A stretch of DNA of 64,000 bases from JACCXG01 sp963785755 (GTDB lineage Bacteria > Acidobacteriota > Vicinamibacteria > Vicinamibacterales > 2-12-FULL-66-21), in the NCBI GenBank assembly GCA_963785755.1, contig CAWAXG010000068.1:1-64000 (forward strand), in the 5' to 3' direction. The position numbers were made by a program, and so were the translations under genes. The notes below the pieces were generated by a model. That model saw only the letters and a program-made list of their open reading frames with translations, did not search any database and had not been told where the DNA came from. Below are positions 7,560 to 17,200 of the stretch, one piece after another (within the stretch, counting starts at the first letter, position 1; every line of letters begins with the position of its first letter).

Positions 7560-9365
7560 TCACGCGATTCTGAAGTACGTGTTGTACCGCTCGGCGTCCA
7601 CCGTGAAATACGGCACGAACACCACATCGCGTCCGGCAGCCACGGTGCGGTATGCCTGGCTCGATCCGGACAGCGGGGACAACGATCCCGGCAGGTTGAT
7701 GGACTGCTCGCCAATGCCGTCCCACGGATTGAGGCCGACATACATGACCGCACCGCGCATCAGTGCCGCGAGGTTCGGGTTTTCGGTGTCGATGGACAGC
7801 GTGCGCAGTGGTTGCGGCACGACCATGTCGATCGTATCGCCAGCCTTCCAACGACTCCTCACCGTGGCCAGCTCACCCGGCGCCACGTTCTCGGTCTTGC
7901 CGTTGACCCGCAGCGTCGCGCCGCGCGCCCATGCCGGGATGCGCAGCTTGATCGCGAAACGGCCATCGCCCGGCTCTCGCACGGTCAAGCGCACGGCGTC
8001 CGCCGCCGGATAGTCGGTGTCCTGAACGATCGCGACCGCGCCGCCCTCACGCTTCCAGACCACTTCCGAGGCCACGAACAGATTGACCAGCAGCGCGTCG
8101 TCGTCGTGGAAATACGCGTTCAAGACATAGTCGGCGACGCCCTGTACCAAGGTGCCGGAACAGCAGGGCCACTTGCGGTGGTAATACCTCTTCTCCGCGT
8201 TGGCGCCGTAATCCGAATAGTACGGGTAGTCGCCGTCGCTGTTCGGCAGGCGTGTCGCCAGCATGGTGTTGTAAAGCGTGCGCTCCAGCCCGTCGCCGTA
8301 CTCCGGACGGCCGGTCAAACGGATCAGGTATCGGGCAAGTTTCATGTCGGCAAAGCTGCCGCAGGGCGTTTCGAAGTGGGCTTTGGAATTCTTCAGGCTT
8401 TCGGCGAGCTTGCCCTGCCCCAGGTGAACGAACTGTTCCTCTGGCGCCCACCCCCCGGACGCGAAGCGCTGCGGCTCGAGGAAGCGCCAGCCGCTCTCCA
8501 GCGCTCTCAGGTACTTCGCGTCTCCGAGATTGAGATAGGCCTGCGCGCCGGAACTGAGAGCGATGGTGTGGCTGTAGGCGTGCTTCTCCGGCAGGACGTC
8601 GATGCCGTCGGCGAGCGGATCGAACCATTCCTTGTTGAGCAGATAGTGCACCGCCAGCTTCCGATACTTGTCGTCGCCGGTGATGTTCGCGACATGGAAC
8701 AGGTTTTCCGAGATGACGTAGGTCTCGTCGTACGGTGGATCCTTCTTGCCGATGCGGTCGCGCGATACCGGAGAGATGTACGGCAGACACTTGTCGATCG
8801 TGATCGGCAGCAGGCGCTTCGCTTCCTCAACGCCGCTGAGCTGAAAGGCGTCGACGAGCCCGACGACGTACTTGTCCATGACGTAGGCGGCCCACTGTGC
8901 CTGCGCATTTGGCCCCGCGTACGGACTCTCGGCGCGCCGGATGAACTCGCCGAAACCGGAGACCAGCCTCGTCACCTTGTCGTGCGCTGCCTTATCGCCC
9001 GTCGCCGCCCCGAGCCTCGCCAGTCCGGAGATGTATTGTCCAAGTGTCAGGCCGGGCACGAAGCCGTTGGTGTCGTACCAGCCGCCCATGTCGGGGCCCG
9101 GCGCCGGCAAGCCGACGCGTTCCCGAAACACTTTGAGCAGGCGATCGGTGTCCAGAGCGAGATAGTGCGCGTGGATGCGATCGAAGTGCTGCTTGATGGG
9201 GCCTCCTGTCAACTGCACGGCCCCGTAGGGGAATTCGCGCATGACTTCCCGGCTCCCACGAGGAGCCTGGCCGGAGGCGGACGCGCCCGAGAGGCCTGTG
9301 AGAGAGGTTCCCGCTGCGGCACAGACCGCGCGTTGCATGAACCCCCGTCGCGAGATCGCGTTCAT
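7560..9365 (-). CDS. Secreted GH127-like beta-L-arabinofuranosidase (DUF1680)
   Basis: About 601 residues from ATG 9365; an in-frame ATG at 9386 is an alternative. The N-terminus carries a twin-arginine-like signal (ISRRGFMQRAVCAAAG), indicating export. The body is an (alpha/alpha)6-barrel family protein with FVPGLTLGQYISGLARLG, an FETPCGS stretch and WPCCSGTLVQG. The Glu/Cys and Cys-Cys residues correspond to the zinc-thiolate active site of characterised GH127 enzymes, which release L-arabinofuranose from plant glycans. A beta-sandwich C-terminal domain follows. It has no polysaccharide-utilisation neighbours, so the true sugar is uncertain. Confidence 0.85.
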   Translation of the reverse strand: MNAISRRGFMQRAVCAAAGTSLTGLSGASASGQAPRGSREVMREFPYGAVQLTGGPIKQHFDRIHAHYLALDTDRLLKVFRERVGLPAPGPDMGGWYDTNGFVPGLTLGQYISGLARLGAATGDKAAHDKVTRLVSGFGEFIRRAESPYAGPNAQAQWAAYVMDKYVVGLVDAFQLSGVEEAKRLLPITIDKCLPYISPVSRDRIGKKDPPYDETYVISENLFHVANITGDDKYRKLAVHYLLNKEWFDPLADGIDVLPEKHAYSHTIALSSGAQAYLNLGDAKYLRALESGWRFLEPQRFASGGWAPEEQFVHLGQGKLAESLKNSKAHFETPCGSFADMKLARYLIRLTGRPEYGDGLERTLYNTMLATRLPNSDGDYPYYSDYGANAEKRYYHRKWPCCSGTLVQGVADYVLNAYFHDDDALLVNLFVASEVVWKREGGAVAIVQDTDYPAADAVRLTVREPGDGRFAIKLRIPAWARGATLRVNGKTENVAPGELATVRSRWKAGDTIDMVVPQPLRTLSIDTENPNLAALMRGAVMYVGLNPWDGIGEQSINLPGSLSPLSGSSQAYRTVAAGRDVVFVPYFTVDAERYNTYFRIA

Positions 9366-9552
9366 ACCCCCGCCACTGTCGATCATGTCGGCTGTCCCTT
9401 GTTCTTCGGGCCCGGTCGTCCAACTGACCGTCTCGCGGACCGCTTTCGTGCGGCACGCTTTCCGGTGAGGATAACGCCGAACGCGGGGGACCGGGCCTGC
9501 CGTTGTTTACTGACCTTTCGAGTACGCTGGGCGCAACTCGACCGAGCGAATC

Positions 9553-10571
9553 ATGAAACGACACGTTTGCGCGACCCCGGCGCTGGCAGTGGCAGCGGTT
9601 CTGATCCTGCTTCTCCTCGCGTTCGTGAGCGCCGCTCAACAGACTGCTGGACCGGCGCTCGTCAGCGTGGCGCGCATCTGGGACGGGGGCGCGCACAATG
9701 CCTTCACCGACCTCATTCGCTGGCGCAACCGCTGGTATTGCACGTTTCGAGAGGCAGACGGCCACGTCGGTGGCGACGGCCGCATCCGCATGCTGTTCTC
9801 TGCCGACGGCGAGGCATGGACCTCAGCCGCGCTGATCGCGGAGACCGGCATCGACCTGCGCGATCCGAAGCTGTCGATCACGCCGGACGATCGCTTGATG
9901 ATGGTTGCAGGCGGATCGGTTTACGAGGGTAAGCGTTTCGTGAGCCGTCAGCCGAGGGTGATGTTCTCTTCCGACGGCGGCACGTGGAGTGTCCCGCAAC
10001 GCATCCTCGGCGACGGCGATTGGCTCTGGCGGGTGACCTGGCACGAGGGCCGGGCTTACGGCGTGACTTACAGGACGGAGGCAGGCGCATCGGCCGAATG
10101 GACAGCAACCCTCGTCTCGTCCCAGGACGGACGCACGTTCGATCGAGTAACCACCTTTGCCGTGCCCGGCCGGCCGAACGAGGCGACGCTGCGGTTCATG
10201 CCGGACGGGGAAATGGTGGCCCTGGTGCGGCGAGAGGGCGGTAATCTCAAGGCCTGGCTGGGTCGCAGCCGTGCGCCGTACACCGCCTGGACGTGGCGCG
10301 AGACCCCGCAGCAGATTGGCGGTCCAAACTTTATCCGTCTGCCTGACGGCGCCTTGTGGGCCACCGGACGCAGCTATCCCGGCGGTCCCAGGACCGTCGT
10401 CGCACGACTGACTCTCGACGGCGGCTTTACGAACCGGCGCTCACACTGCCGTCCGGCGGAGACACCAGTTACGCGGGGATGGTGTGGCACGACGGTTTGC
10501 TCTGGGTGAGTTACTACGCATCGCACGAAGGCAAGGCCGCGATCTACCTCGCTCGCGTGAAGGTCCGCTGA
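9553..10571 (+). CDS. Secreted BNR/sialidase-fold protein (one frameshift)
   Basis: The gene starts at ATG 9553 with a signal peptide (hydrophobic LAVAAVLILLLLAFVSAAQQ) and then shows BNR propeller features: FREADGHVGGDGRIRMLFSA, RQPRVMFSSDGGTWS, and arginines in the usual places. The first frame runs into foreign sequence after LTLDGG near 10428. A missing base restores LYEPALTLPSGGDTSYAG and ends at TGA 10571 with AAIYLARVKVR, which completes the last blade. Proteins of this fold include sialidases, but many bind or cleave other glycans. I would not assign sialidase activity. It is divergent from the GH127-like gene, which may hint at shared glycan use. Confidence 0.75.
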
Positions 10572-10621
10572 TGGGATTGGTGGTTACTGTCGCTGGACCC
10601 CCCGATTCGTGCGGCCATCGA

Positions 10622-11858
10622 TCACTTGCTGCCGAAATCCAAGCTCACGACGTCGCCCTTGGTGTTACGCACGTACACCTTCCCATTGGCAAACGCAGGG
10701 GCGGTGAAGGCCCTTCCCTCGATGACGTGCGCCGAGCCAAGTTCCTTGTAGCCGGCCGGCGACGCTTCGGCCAGGACCAGATCTCCCATTTCGGTCAGCA
10801 CCAGCAGCTTCCCGCCGACGGCGATCAGACCGTTGAACGCGAGCTTCGGTTCCGTCCACTTGATCTCGCCGGTCTTCCAATCCAGGCAGCGCAGCGAAGT
10901 GGGCGACTTCCCCGCTCCTTCAGAGTTGTTGCCGTCCGGACCGAAAAGAAAGCCATTCACGAGCACGCTCGTGTGCCAATGGCTGGACAAGCCCACCTGT
11001 TCCCACAGCGGCGTGGTGGGACCGGTCACGTCGAACACCGCACCACCGAAAGCACGTCCAGCCGTGACGAACACCTTCGCGCCATCCACCACCGGGTCGG
11101 GTGCGTTGACCCCGATGGGTTGGCGTCGCTCCGTGGTCCAGACTTGTTTGCCGTCGGCCGCGTCGACGATCGTCAAGGCTCTCGGAGAGTGGATCGCCAG
11201 ATGGGTCTTCTTGCCGATTTGCAACGGCACCGGCGTCGCATGGCCACCGGCGCCCATGCCCGATTTCCAGAGCGTCTTGCCGGTCCTGGCGTCGAGCGCC
11301 ATGCCGCCCGGGCTGCCGTTCAGGATCAACTTGTCACCCAGAATCAGCGGCGAACCCGCGAGGCCGCCGAATCCCGGCGGGCGCACATCGTCCTCCTTGA
11401 CGATGTTGCGCGCCCAGATCACCTTGCCGTCCTTCGCGTTCAAGGCAAAGACATCCCCCTTGCGGCTGAGCGTGTAGACCACGCCGTTCGCGACAGTCGG
11501 CGTGGCAAATGGGCCGTCGTAATCCTTGATGCCGACCTTCTCGTTGCAGGGGTACGAATACGCCCAGACGACTTTCCCGGTGGCGACGTCGATGCTGAAG
11601 ACGGTGTCCGTGTCATTGGTGTTGCCCATGGTGTAGGCACGGTCACCGACAACGGACACTGCGGAATGACCGATGCCGACATTGATCTTCCACAGCGGTT
11701 TTGGGCCGTCTTTCGGCCACGTGATCGCCTCGGCTGATTTTCCATCGTGAGTCGGTCCGCGGAAAAACGGCCAGTCGGCGCCCATCATAGTTGATGGATG
11801 AGCCGAAGGCCAGCACGCTCGCCAGGACCACGGCGGCGCTGTACTTCGTGGTTGTCAT
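10622..11858 (-). CDS. Secreted PQQ-like beta-propeller protein (frameshift near signal peptide)
   Basis: The start is ATG 11858, preceded by an excellent ribosome binding site (AGGAGAAGT). The first 24 residues are a signal peptide (MTTTKYSAAVVLASVLAFGS). About 11785 the frame must change to enter the body, which begins ADWPFFRGPTHDGKSAEA and continues as PQQ-enzyme-type repeats such as DARTGKTLWKSG, DAADGKQVWTTE and DWKTGEIKWTEP. Total length is about 411 residues. Without the dehydrogenase active-site residues it is best seen as an outer-membrane or periplasmic scaffold. A second PQQ-like gene lies 4 kb away on the same strand. Confidence 0.8.
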
Positions 11859-12127
11859 ACTTCTCCTGTCTATTCCCGCTCGAGGCCTCAGTGTAGCGAG
11901 GGAACTTTCGCACCCGAACCTGAAAGTGACAAACGACGGAGAGGGCTGACCAACGGCGCCTGCGCCCAATGAACGGCACCGCACCGGACGGCGGTGCGCC
12001 GGCTGTCACCGGGTTGAGGCGTCCATCTTGACCGTCTCCAGTATGATTCAGTCGGGCAGCCATGAATCATTACACCGGCGGAAGCGAAAGCCCGCCAGCA
12101 GCGGCCGGCGCTGCCGTCGAGCACTGA

Positions 12128-13351
12128 ATGAGCCGCACAGCGATCGAGCCCCTGTTTCTCGCCCGCATCCAGGCCGCTGCGCGCGTGCGTCATGTGACCG
12201 GCCGTGCGATCACGGTGGTGGCTATCTCGCTGGGCGTCTTTTTCGTGGCGCTGACGGCGCTGGCGCTGTTCTATGCGGCGCGCTCGCTGCCCGAGTTCGT
12301 CCGGCTCGAATACCTCTTCCGGAATGACCAGATCTCGTGGCAGGAATACCTGATGGCCTCGCAGCACATGAACGTCGTGCTGATGTTCGTGGGCTTCTAC
12401 CTCGCGCTCTTTGGTCTGCCCTTCGTCGTGGCCCTGCCGGTGGCCGGTGCGATCGTGCTGTTGTGGCGCGATCCGCCACGCATCCTCGTCCTCAGGCCCT
12501 TCAATCGCCGGCCGCTCACGCGCGACCTCGCACGGGTCGTCCGTGGAGACGTGGCACGGTTCGGCCACGTGTACACGCTGGCCGACGCCGAGCTCCGGGT
12601 GCGCTGGTACGTGCGGGTGCCGTTCCTGCTCGGCCAGCTGGCCCTGCTCTCCTTTCGATCCCGGATCATCACGAAGCCGCGTCAGTTGAAACGGCTCGAA
12701 CGCGCCACGCGGCGCACCTGGCTGCGCAACATCAACTGGTGCCTGTCCTGGCGCAAGGTGTTCGCGGTCGCGACCGATGACGCGCACTGGCAGCAGGTTG
12801 TAGAGCTGCTCGTGAACCGCGCGACGGTGATCCTGATCGATCTCACGGAGGCACGGCCGAACGTCCGCTGGGAGATCGCCCTGATCGAGCGGCTCGGTCT
12901 TGGCAACCGCGTCCTGTGGCTCTTGCGCGCCGGCGACCCGGTTGACGTGCTGCAGCACGCCGGGATCCCGGTGGAGCCGGACGCCATCTTCCGCTACGAC
13001 GGGAATGGGAGCCAGGATGCGGCGGCGCTGCGGGCAGCCATCGCCGGGCGCATTGCCGGAGAGCGGCAGTCGCAGGCCGCCTTCCTGCGCAAGGGTCGCA
13101 CGCTCTCGATTGTCGCGCTCTCGATGTTCGTCGTCGGGTGTCTGCCGCTGCTCGCGCTCTGGTTCGAAGCACTCGCCGAGCGACTCTCGCGTTCGGAGTA
13201 TTACGGGCAAAGCGTGGCCTACCTGGTCGTGCTTTTCGGGCTCGCCACCCTGGCAGCGCTCTGCCTCGCGCTCCTCCGCAACCGCAACGCCATCTTCTTC
13301 GTCGGGGTCCAGTTCGTCCTGCTCGCCGGCGCCATCCTCGTGGGCGGGTAG
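12128..13351 (+). CDS. Membrane protein with an internal TIR-like soluble domain
   Basis: 407 residues. Two hydrophobic segments lie near residues 24-50 and 75-115. A soluble domain follows (about 116-320). It opens with RILVLRPFNRRPLTRDLA and contains VVELLVNRATVILIDLTEAR followed by NVRWEIALIERLG and NRVLWLLRAGD. Three hydrophobic segments end the protein. The strand-loop-strand pattern and the N-x-R/W-E box resemble TIR/SEFIR-like or nucleotide-binding folds, but I cannot name a family. A 21-codon open frame (12062-12127) ends immediately before this ATG and could be a leader peptide. No defence or signalling neighbours are evident. Confidence 0.6.
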   Translation: MSRTAIEPLFLARIQAAARVRHVTGRAITVVAISLGVFFVALTALALFYAARSLPEFVRLEYLFRNDQISWQEYLMASQHMNVVLMFVGFYLALFGLPFVVALPVAGAIVLLWRDPPRILVLRPFNRRPLTRDLARVVRGDVARFGHVYTLADAELRVRWYVRVPFLLGQLALLSFRSRIITKPRQLKRLERATRRTWLRNINWCLSWRKVFAVATDDAHWQQVVELLVNRATVILIDLTEARPNVRWEIALIERLGLGNRVLWLLRAGDPVDVLQHAGIPVEPDAIFRYDGNGSQDAAALRAAIAGRIAGERQSQAAFLRKGRTLSIVALSMFVVGCLPLLALWFEALAERLSRSEYYGQSVAYLVVLFGLATLAALCLALLRNRNAIFFVGVQFVLLAGAILVGG

Positions 13352-13426
13352 AAGTCCGCCTCGGAACGATGTGTGAGCGGTTTGGTCCGCAAGCCGTAGC
13401 GAAGATGCTCCGGTCCGCGTGACCGG

Positions 13427-14302
13427 CTAACCCGGACTGGGCCAGAACCGCGCCAGCGCACGCAGGAGCGACTCGTCGGCAAACCCGACGTCATTGTGGC
13501 CTCCGGTGAGCTCCAGCATCACTTTGCGTCCCGGAAACTGCCTGAATAACGCGCGCGCAGCGTCGATCGGAACGAGAAAATCGCCCGGCGCGTGCACCTG
13601 CAGCACCGGAATCGCCACTCGCGGCGCCTTCGCCATCGAGTCGAATCGCTGGGACGTGAGCAGGCTGACGGGCGCCCAGAAGTAGAAGCGCGATGCGGTG
13701 GCCGGCACCGAATCGATCGCGCTGAGCAGAAGGAGCCCTCCTGATGGAGCGCGCGTGGCCAGCTCGATCGCGACGGCCGATCCAAGCGATCGTCCCCCGA
13801 GGATGATCCGCTCTGGCGCCACATCGAGCTGTCGTGTGAGATGCCGGTACGCGGTCAGCGCATCCTCGTAGACACCGGCTTCCGAGGGCGTCCCGGCATT
13901 CCTGCCGAAGCCCCGGTAATCGAACGCCAGGACGTTGAAGCCGGCTGCGTGCAGCGACTTCAGGTGACGGCGGATGTTGCCGTGGATAGAGCGACCGGCG
14001 GGCGGACAGAACAGGATCCAGTAGGCCTGCGCCCGCTCGTGCGTGAGGGTAAGCGCATCGAGGCGGATGCCGTCGCTCGTCGTGAGCTGGATGAGACCTT
14101 TTTCCGCGGCTGGCAGCCGGGAACGCGAGCGGCCGGCCTGGAATATCAGGCGTGACTCGTTCGTCCACAGGCACGCGACCGAGCTCGACCACATCATCAC
14201 CGCAATCAAGGGCAGAAGGCGGCTGGGTCGTAGCGCAGGATGCCGGGGGCGCGGCGGCTGCGCGTCGAAGATGAACGGCCGGGTGCTGAAGCTGCTCTCC
14301 AA
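13427..14302 (-). CDS. Alpha/beta hydrolase, membrane-anchored
   Basis: 291 residues. An N-terminal hydrophobic segment (about 29-46) suggests a membrane anchor or lipoprotein-like signal. The hydrolase core follows with an oxyanion-side CPPAGRSIHGN, an FDYRGFGRNAG strand, and the nucleophile elbow GGRSLGS with Ser172. Asp241 (HAPGDFLVP) and His269 (TGGHND) complete the triad. This resembles the BEM46/YfhR-type serine hydrolases whose substrates are mostly unknown. The first ATG is used here; a shorter start just before the hydrophobic segment is possible. It is divergent from the exonuclease gene. Confidence 0.8.
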   Translation of the reverse strand: MESSFSTRPFIFDAQPPRPRHPALRPSRLLPLIAVMMWSSSVACLWTNESRLIFQAGRSRSRLPAAEKGLIQLTTSDGIRLDALTLTHERAQAYWILFCPPAGRSIHGNIRRHLKSLHAAGFNVLAFDYRGFGRNAGTPSEAGVYEDALTAYRHLTRQLDVAPERIILGGRSLGSAVAIELATRAPSGGLLLLSAIDSVPATASRFYFWAPVSLLTSQRFDSMAKAPRVAIPVLQVHAPGDFLVPIDAARALFRQFPGRKVMLELTGGHNDVGFADESLLRALARFWPSPG

Positions 14303-14455
14303 CGTCGACCTGCGTCCTGGCGCCGCGCCAGGCGCCCCGTCGATATCACGGCACCACTGGAGATCGGTGTGTCAACGTCAGACACCGCGCGATGGTTGTT
14401 CCATGTCCCGGCGATCGCCCCAGCACCACACCGGGATAGACTGCGTATTCTAGGC

Positions 14456-15617
14456 ATGCACCACCCCTTCGTTGCCCCCTCCCATTGTTGTCGCTGATGA
14501 AGACAGCCTCGGTCGGCTCGTTAGTGCGCTGGCCTCCTGTCCGGTCGTGGCCGTGGACACCGAGTCCAACAGCCTCCACGCCTACCGTGAGCGTGTGTGC
14601 CTGATCCAGTTCTCTACCCCGGAGGCTGACTACATCGTCGACCCGATCAGGCTGCCGGATCTGAGTCGCTCGCAGTCGTCTTCGCCAATCCGGGCCAGCA
14701 GAAGGTCTTCCACGCCGCCGAATACGACCTCGTCTGCCTCAGGCGTGGCTACGGTTTCGCCTTCGCGAACATCTTCGACACCATGAGCGCCGCGCGCACG
14801 CTCGGCTGGCCGCAGATCGGCCTCGCCGCCATCCTCGACACCGACTTCGGCGTGAAGGTGAACAAGAAGTATCAGCGTGCCGATTGGAAACGCCGTCCTC
14901 TGACGCCGGAGCAATTGGACTACGCGCGGCTCGACACGCACTATCTCGTGGCGTTGCGCGACAGACAGTTCCAGGCGTTGACTCGAGTCCGGCTACTGGC
15001 CGGAGGCGCAAGAGGAGTTCGAACGCATCGCGGGCCTCCGCAGCGGCGTTGACACCGCGGGCCCAGCCCCGGCGGCCTTCTGGCGCGTCAAGGGTGCGCG
15101 CGACCTCACGCCCGCGCAGGCCGCTATCCTTCAGGCCCTGTTCGCCTACCGCGAGCAGCAGGCCGAGCGAATCGATCGCCCCCCCTTCCAGGTGATGGGC
15201 GAGGCGGCGCTGCTGGAACTCGCCCGCCGTGCTCCCCGTCAGGCCGGAGATCTGCTGCGCCTGCCCGGCATGAGCCCGGAGCAAACCCGGCGCCACGCGG
15301 ACGCCGTGTTGCGCGCGGTTCAACAGGGCCTCGACGCTCCAGCCCCGGTCGCGCCTCGAGCCGTTCGCGAGGGCGACGACGTGCTCGATCGCTACGACCG
15401 TCTGCACGCCTGGCGTAAGGAGAGAGCACGGGCGCGCGGCGTCGAGTCGGATGTCATCCTTCCGCGCACGGCGCTCTGGGATCTCGCCCGCCGTCCACCG
15501 CGCACCCATGGCGAGCTGAAGCACATCGCCGACTTCGGCCCCTGGCGGCGGGAAACGTATGGGGAAGAGATTCTGGCGCTGCTGTCCCGCACCGGGCCGT
15601 CTCCGGATCGCACCTGA
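14456..15617 (+). CDS. rnd: Ribonuclease D-like 3'-5' exonuclease (frameshifted)
   Basis: A DEDD-type exonuclease spread over three frames. The first piece holds Exo I (VAVDTESNSLHAY); after a shift near 14665 the second gives Exo II (VFHAAEYDLVCL) and Exo III (LDYARLDTHYLVALRD). After a shift near 14990 the third gives WPEAQEEFERIAG and an HRDC-like region to TGA 15617. RNase D trims tRNA and other structured RNA 3' ends. The start is uncertain: TTG 14472 opens the first frame, while ATG 14456 would be in frame if the run of five C at 14475 had one base fewer. All catalytic residues are present, so these shifts look like sequence errors. Confidence 0.8.
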
Positions 15618-15712
15618 CGTCACCCAATCGCACTGCTCTCCCCCCTGTCGCGCCGTAGCGCGCAGCGCGACTTGTCACGCCGAACCGCGTAGCGCGAGAG
15701 GCGGAACGAGGA

Positions 15713-16948
15713 TCAGCGGGCGGCGGCCTTGATGTCGTACACGAGCAGCGTGTCCTGGTTGCGGACGTAGAGGCGGCCGTCGCTGACCACCGGGTGCGCC
15801 CAGCTCGGCATCCCCTTGTCGGGAATCTCGAAGCGCCCCTTCTCCACGTAGGCCGCCGGGTTCGCTTCCGCCAGGCCGACGAGATTGTTCTCGCTCTGAA
15901 TGTACAGGCGGCCGTCCGCGTACGTGACAGAGCCTTTGCCAACGCTGCGATCGCGCCACATCATTTTGCCCGTCGCGAACTCGAGGCAGGTCAGAATCAA
16001 ATCGTTGTATCCGTACAGATAGCCATCGACGAGCACCATGCCGCCGTGGTGGTTCTTCATCTCGCGCGTGAAGTACGCCTCTGTTGCCGCGACCTCGCCG
16101 TTCTGCACGGTGAGGTTCAGCAGCCCGCCACCGGTCCCGTACGCCGAGGCAAAAAACACTTTGTTGTCGGAGTAGATCGGTGTGGCGACGTTCGCGGTCC
16201 TGTTCGCGGCGTTTGGATAGCGGAACATCAGCTTGCCGTCCGACGCGCGCACGCCAACACCGGCGGTTGCCGTGAAGGTCATGTAGGTGCGCACGCCTTG
16301 AATGTCCGCAACGGTGATCGACGAATAGGCGGCCGAATCGCTCAGCTCTTTCGACGTCCAGACGGTCTTGCCGGTCATCTTGTCCAGCTTGACCATGCCC
16401 GCGCCAGGACCACCGGGCGTCACAACGAGATGCGGTCCGTCGACGAGCGGCGACTCGCTGACCAGCCATTGCAACTGCGGGCCGCCGAATTCCTTCAGGA
16501 TGTTGAGCTGCCAGAGGATCGACCCGTCGGTCTTGAGGCACGCCAGGTCGCCGTTCTCGGTGAGCACGTACAGGCGATCGCCGTCGACCGTCGGCGTGCC
16601 GCGTGGCCCCGCGCCGCGGTCGCTCCGCATCTTGGTTTCAACAGGGCCGAGCGCCTTCGACCAGACTTCCTTGCCATCCGCTCGATTGAGCGCGATGACG
16701 AAGCTGTTGCTGCCGCGCGCGCCCTGGAGGTAGACGCGGTCGCCGGCGACGGACATCGATCCATAACCGGACCCGAGCTCGTTCGCCGTCCAGATGAGGC
16801 GCGGGCCGTTGGCGGGCCACTCCTTCAGCAGTCCGGTTTCCTTGGAGATGCGGGTGCGATCGGGACCCTGCCATTGCGGCCAGTTGGCTGCGTCGAGAAC
16901 GGCCATGCCGAGGAACGCCGCCGCGACCAAACTCAGGGCTCTTGTCAT
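15713..16948 (-). CDS. Secreted PQQ-like beta-propeller protein
   Basis: 411 residues and intact. Residues 1-21 are a signal peptide (MTRALSLVAAAFLGMAVLDA), followed by NWPQWQGPDRTRISKETGLL, the characteristic opening of acidobacterial and planctomycete PQQ-like proteins. Repeats such as RADGKEVWSKALG, KTDGSILWQLN and MTGKTVWTSKEL form an eight-bladed type propeller. No dehydrogenase catalytic Asp or cofactor Cys pair was recognised, so enzymatic activity is doubtful. It is a paralogue in architecture of the protein encoded at 10622-11858. Likely periplasmic; function unknown. Confidence 0.85.
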   Translation of the reverse strand: MTRALSLVAAAFLGMAVLDAANWPQWQGPDRTRISKETGLLKEWPANGPRLIWTANELGSGYGSMSVAGDRVYLQGARGSNSFVIALNRADGKEVWSKALGPVETKMRSDRGAGPRGTPTVDGDRLYVLTENGDLACLKTDGSILWQLNILKEFGGPQLQWLVSESPLVDGPHLVVTPGGPGAGMVKLDKMTGKTVWTSKELSDSAAYSSITVADIQGVRTYMTFTATAGVGVRASDGKLMFRYPNAANRTANVATPIYSDNKVFFASAYGTGGGLLNLTVQNGEVAATEAYFTREMKNHHGGMVLVDGYLYGYNDLILTCLEFATGKMMWRDRSVGKGSVTYADGRLYIQSENNLVGLAEANPAAYVEKGRFEIPDKGMPSWAHPVVSDGRLYVRNQDTLLVYDIKAAAR

Positions 16949-17010
16949 CCTTCAGGCTCCTTTGAGCGACTCTGTACCTATGGGTAATACCTCGCGCCGA
17001 CCCGTATCGC

Positions 17011-17175
17011 TTACTTCCTCGGCGCGAGCGGGCGTATGTAGTTGACGTGCTGGTTGTCGAGAATGCGGCCGTCGAATCCCGCCATCATCGTTGGCGGGAG
17101 GCCGCGCTTGATGACGGCGAAGACTTCGCCGTCGGTCCCGCCGTGGTCCGACTGATTATCGGTGAGGTCCCGGCG
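17011..17175 (-). pseudogene. Cytochrome c C-terminal remnant
   Basis: The minus strand reads DLTDNQSDHGGTDGEVFAVI then KRGLPPTMMAGFDGRI and ends HVNYIRPLAPRK at TAA 17011. This is the distal half of a small class I cytochrome c: the DGE-x-F-x-V-I-K-x-G-x-PPTMM block with the axial Met region, then the terminal NY-x-R-x-L helix, which seems shortened. The heme CXXCH half is missing, and the fragment begins 25 bp after the stop of the VWFA-related gene without a start codon. It cannot bind heme covalently and is a remnant. Confidence 0.6.
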
Positions 17176-17200
17176 AGCGGGAGCGCTCGCCTGCGCACGC

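Noticed and set aside
11888..13210. Minus-strand open frame of 440 codons
   Set aside because: Opposite to the membrane protein gene at 12128, which has coherent hydrophobic segments; the minus frame is charged and repetitive.
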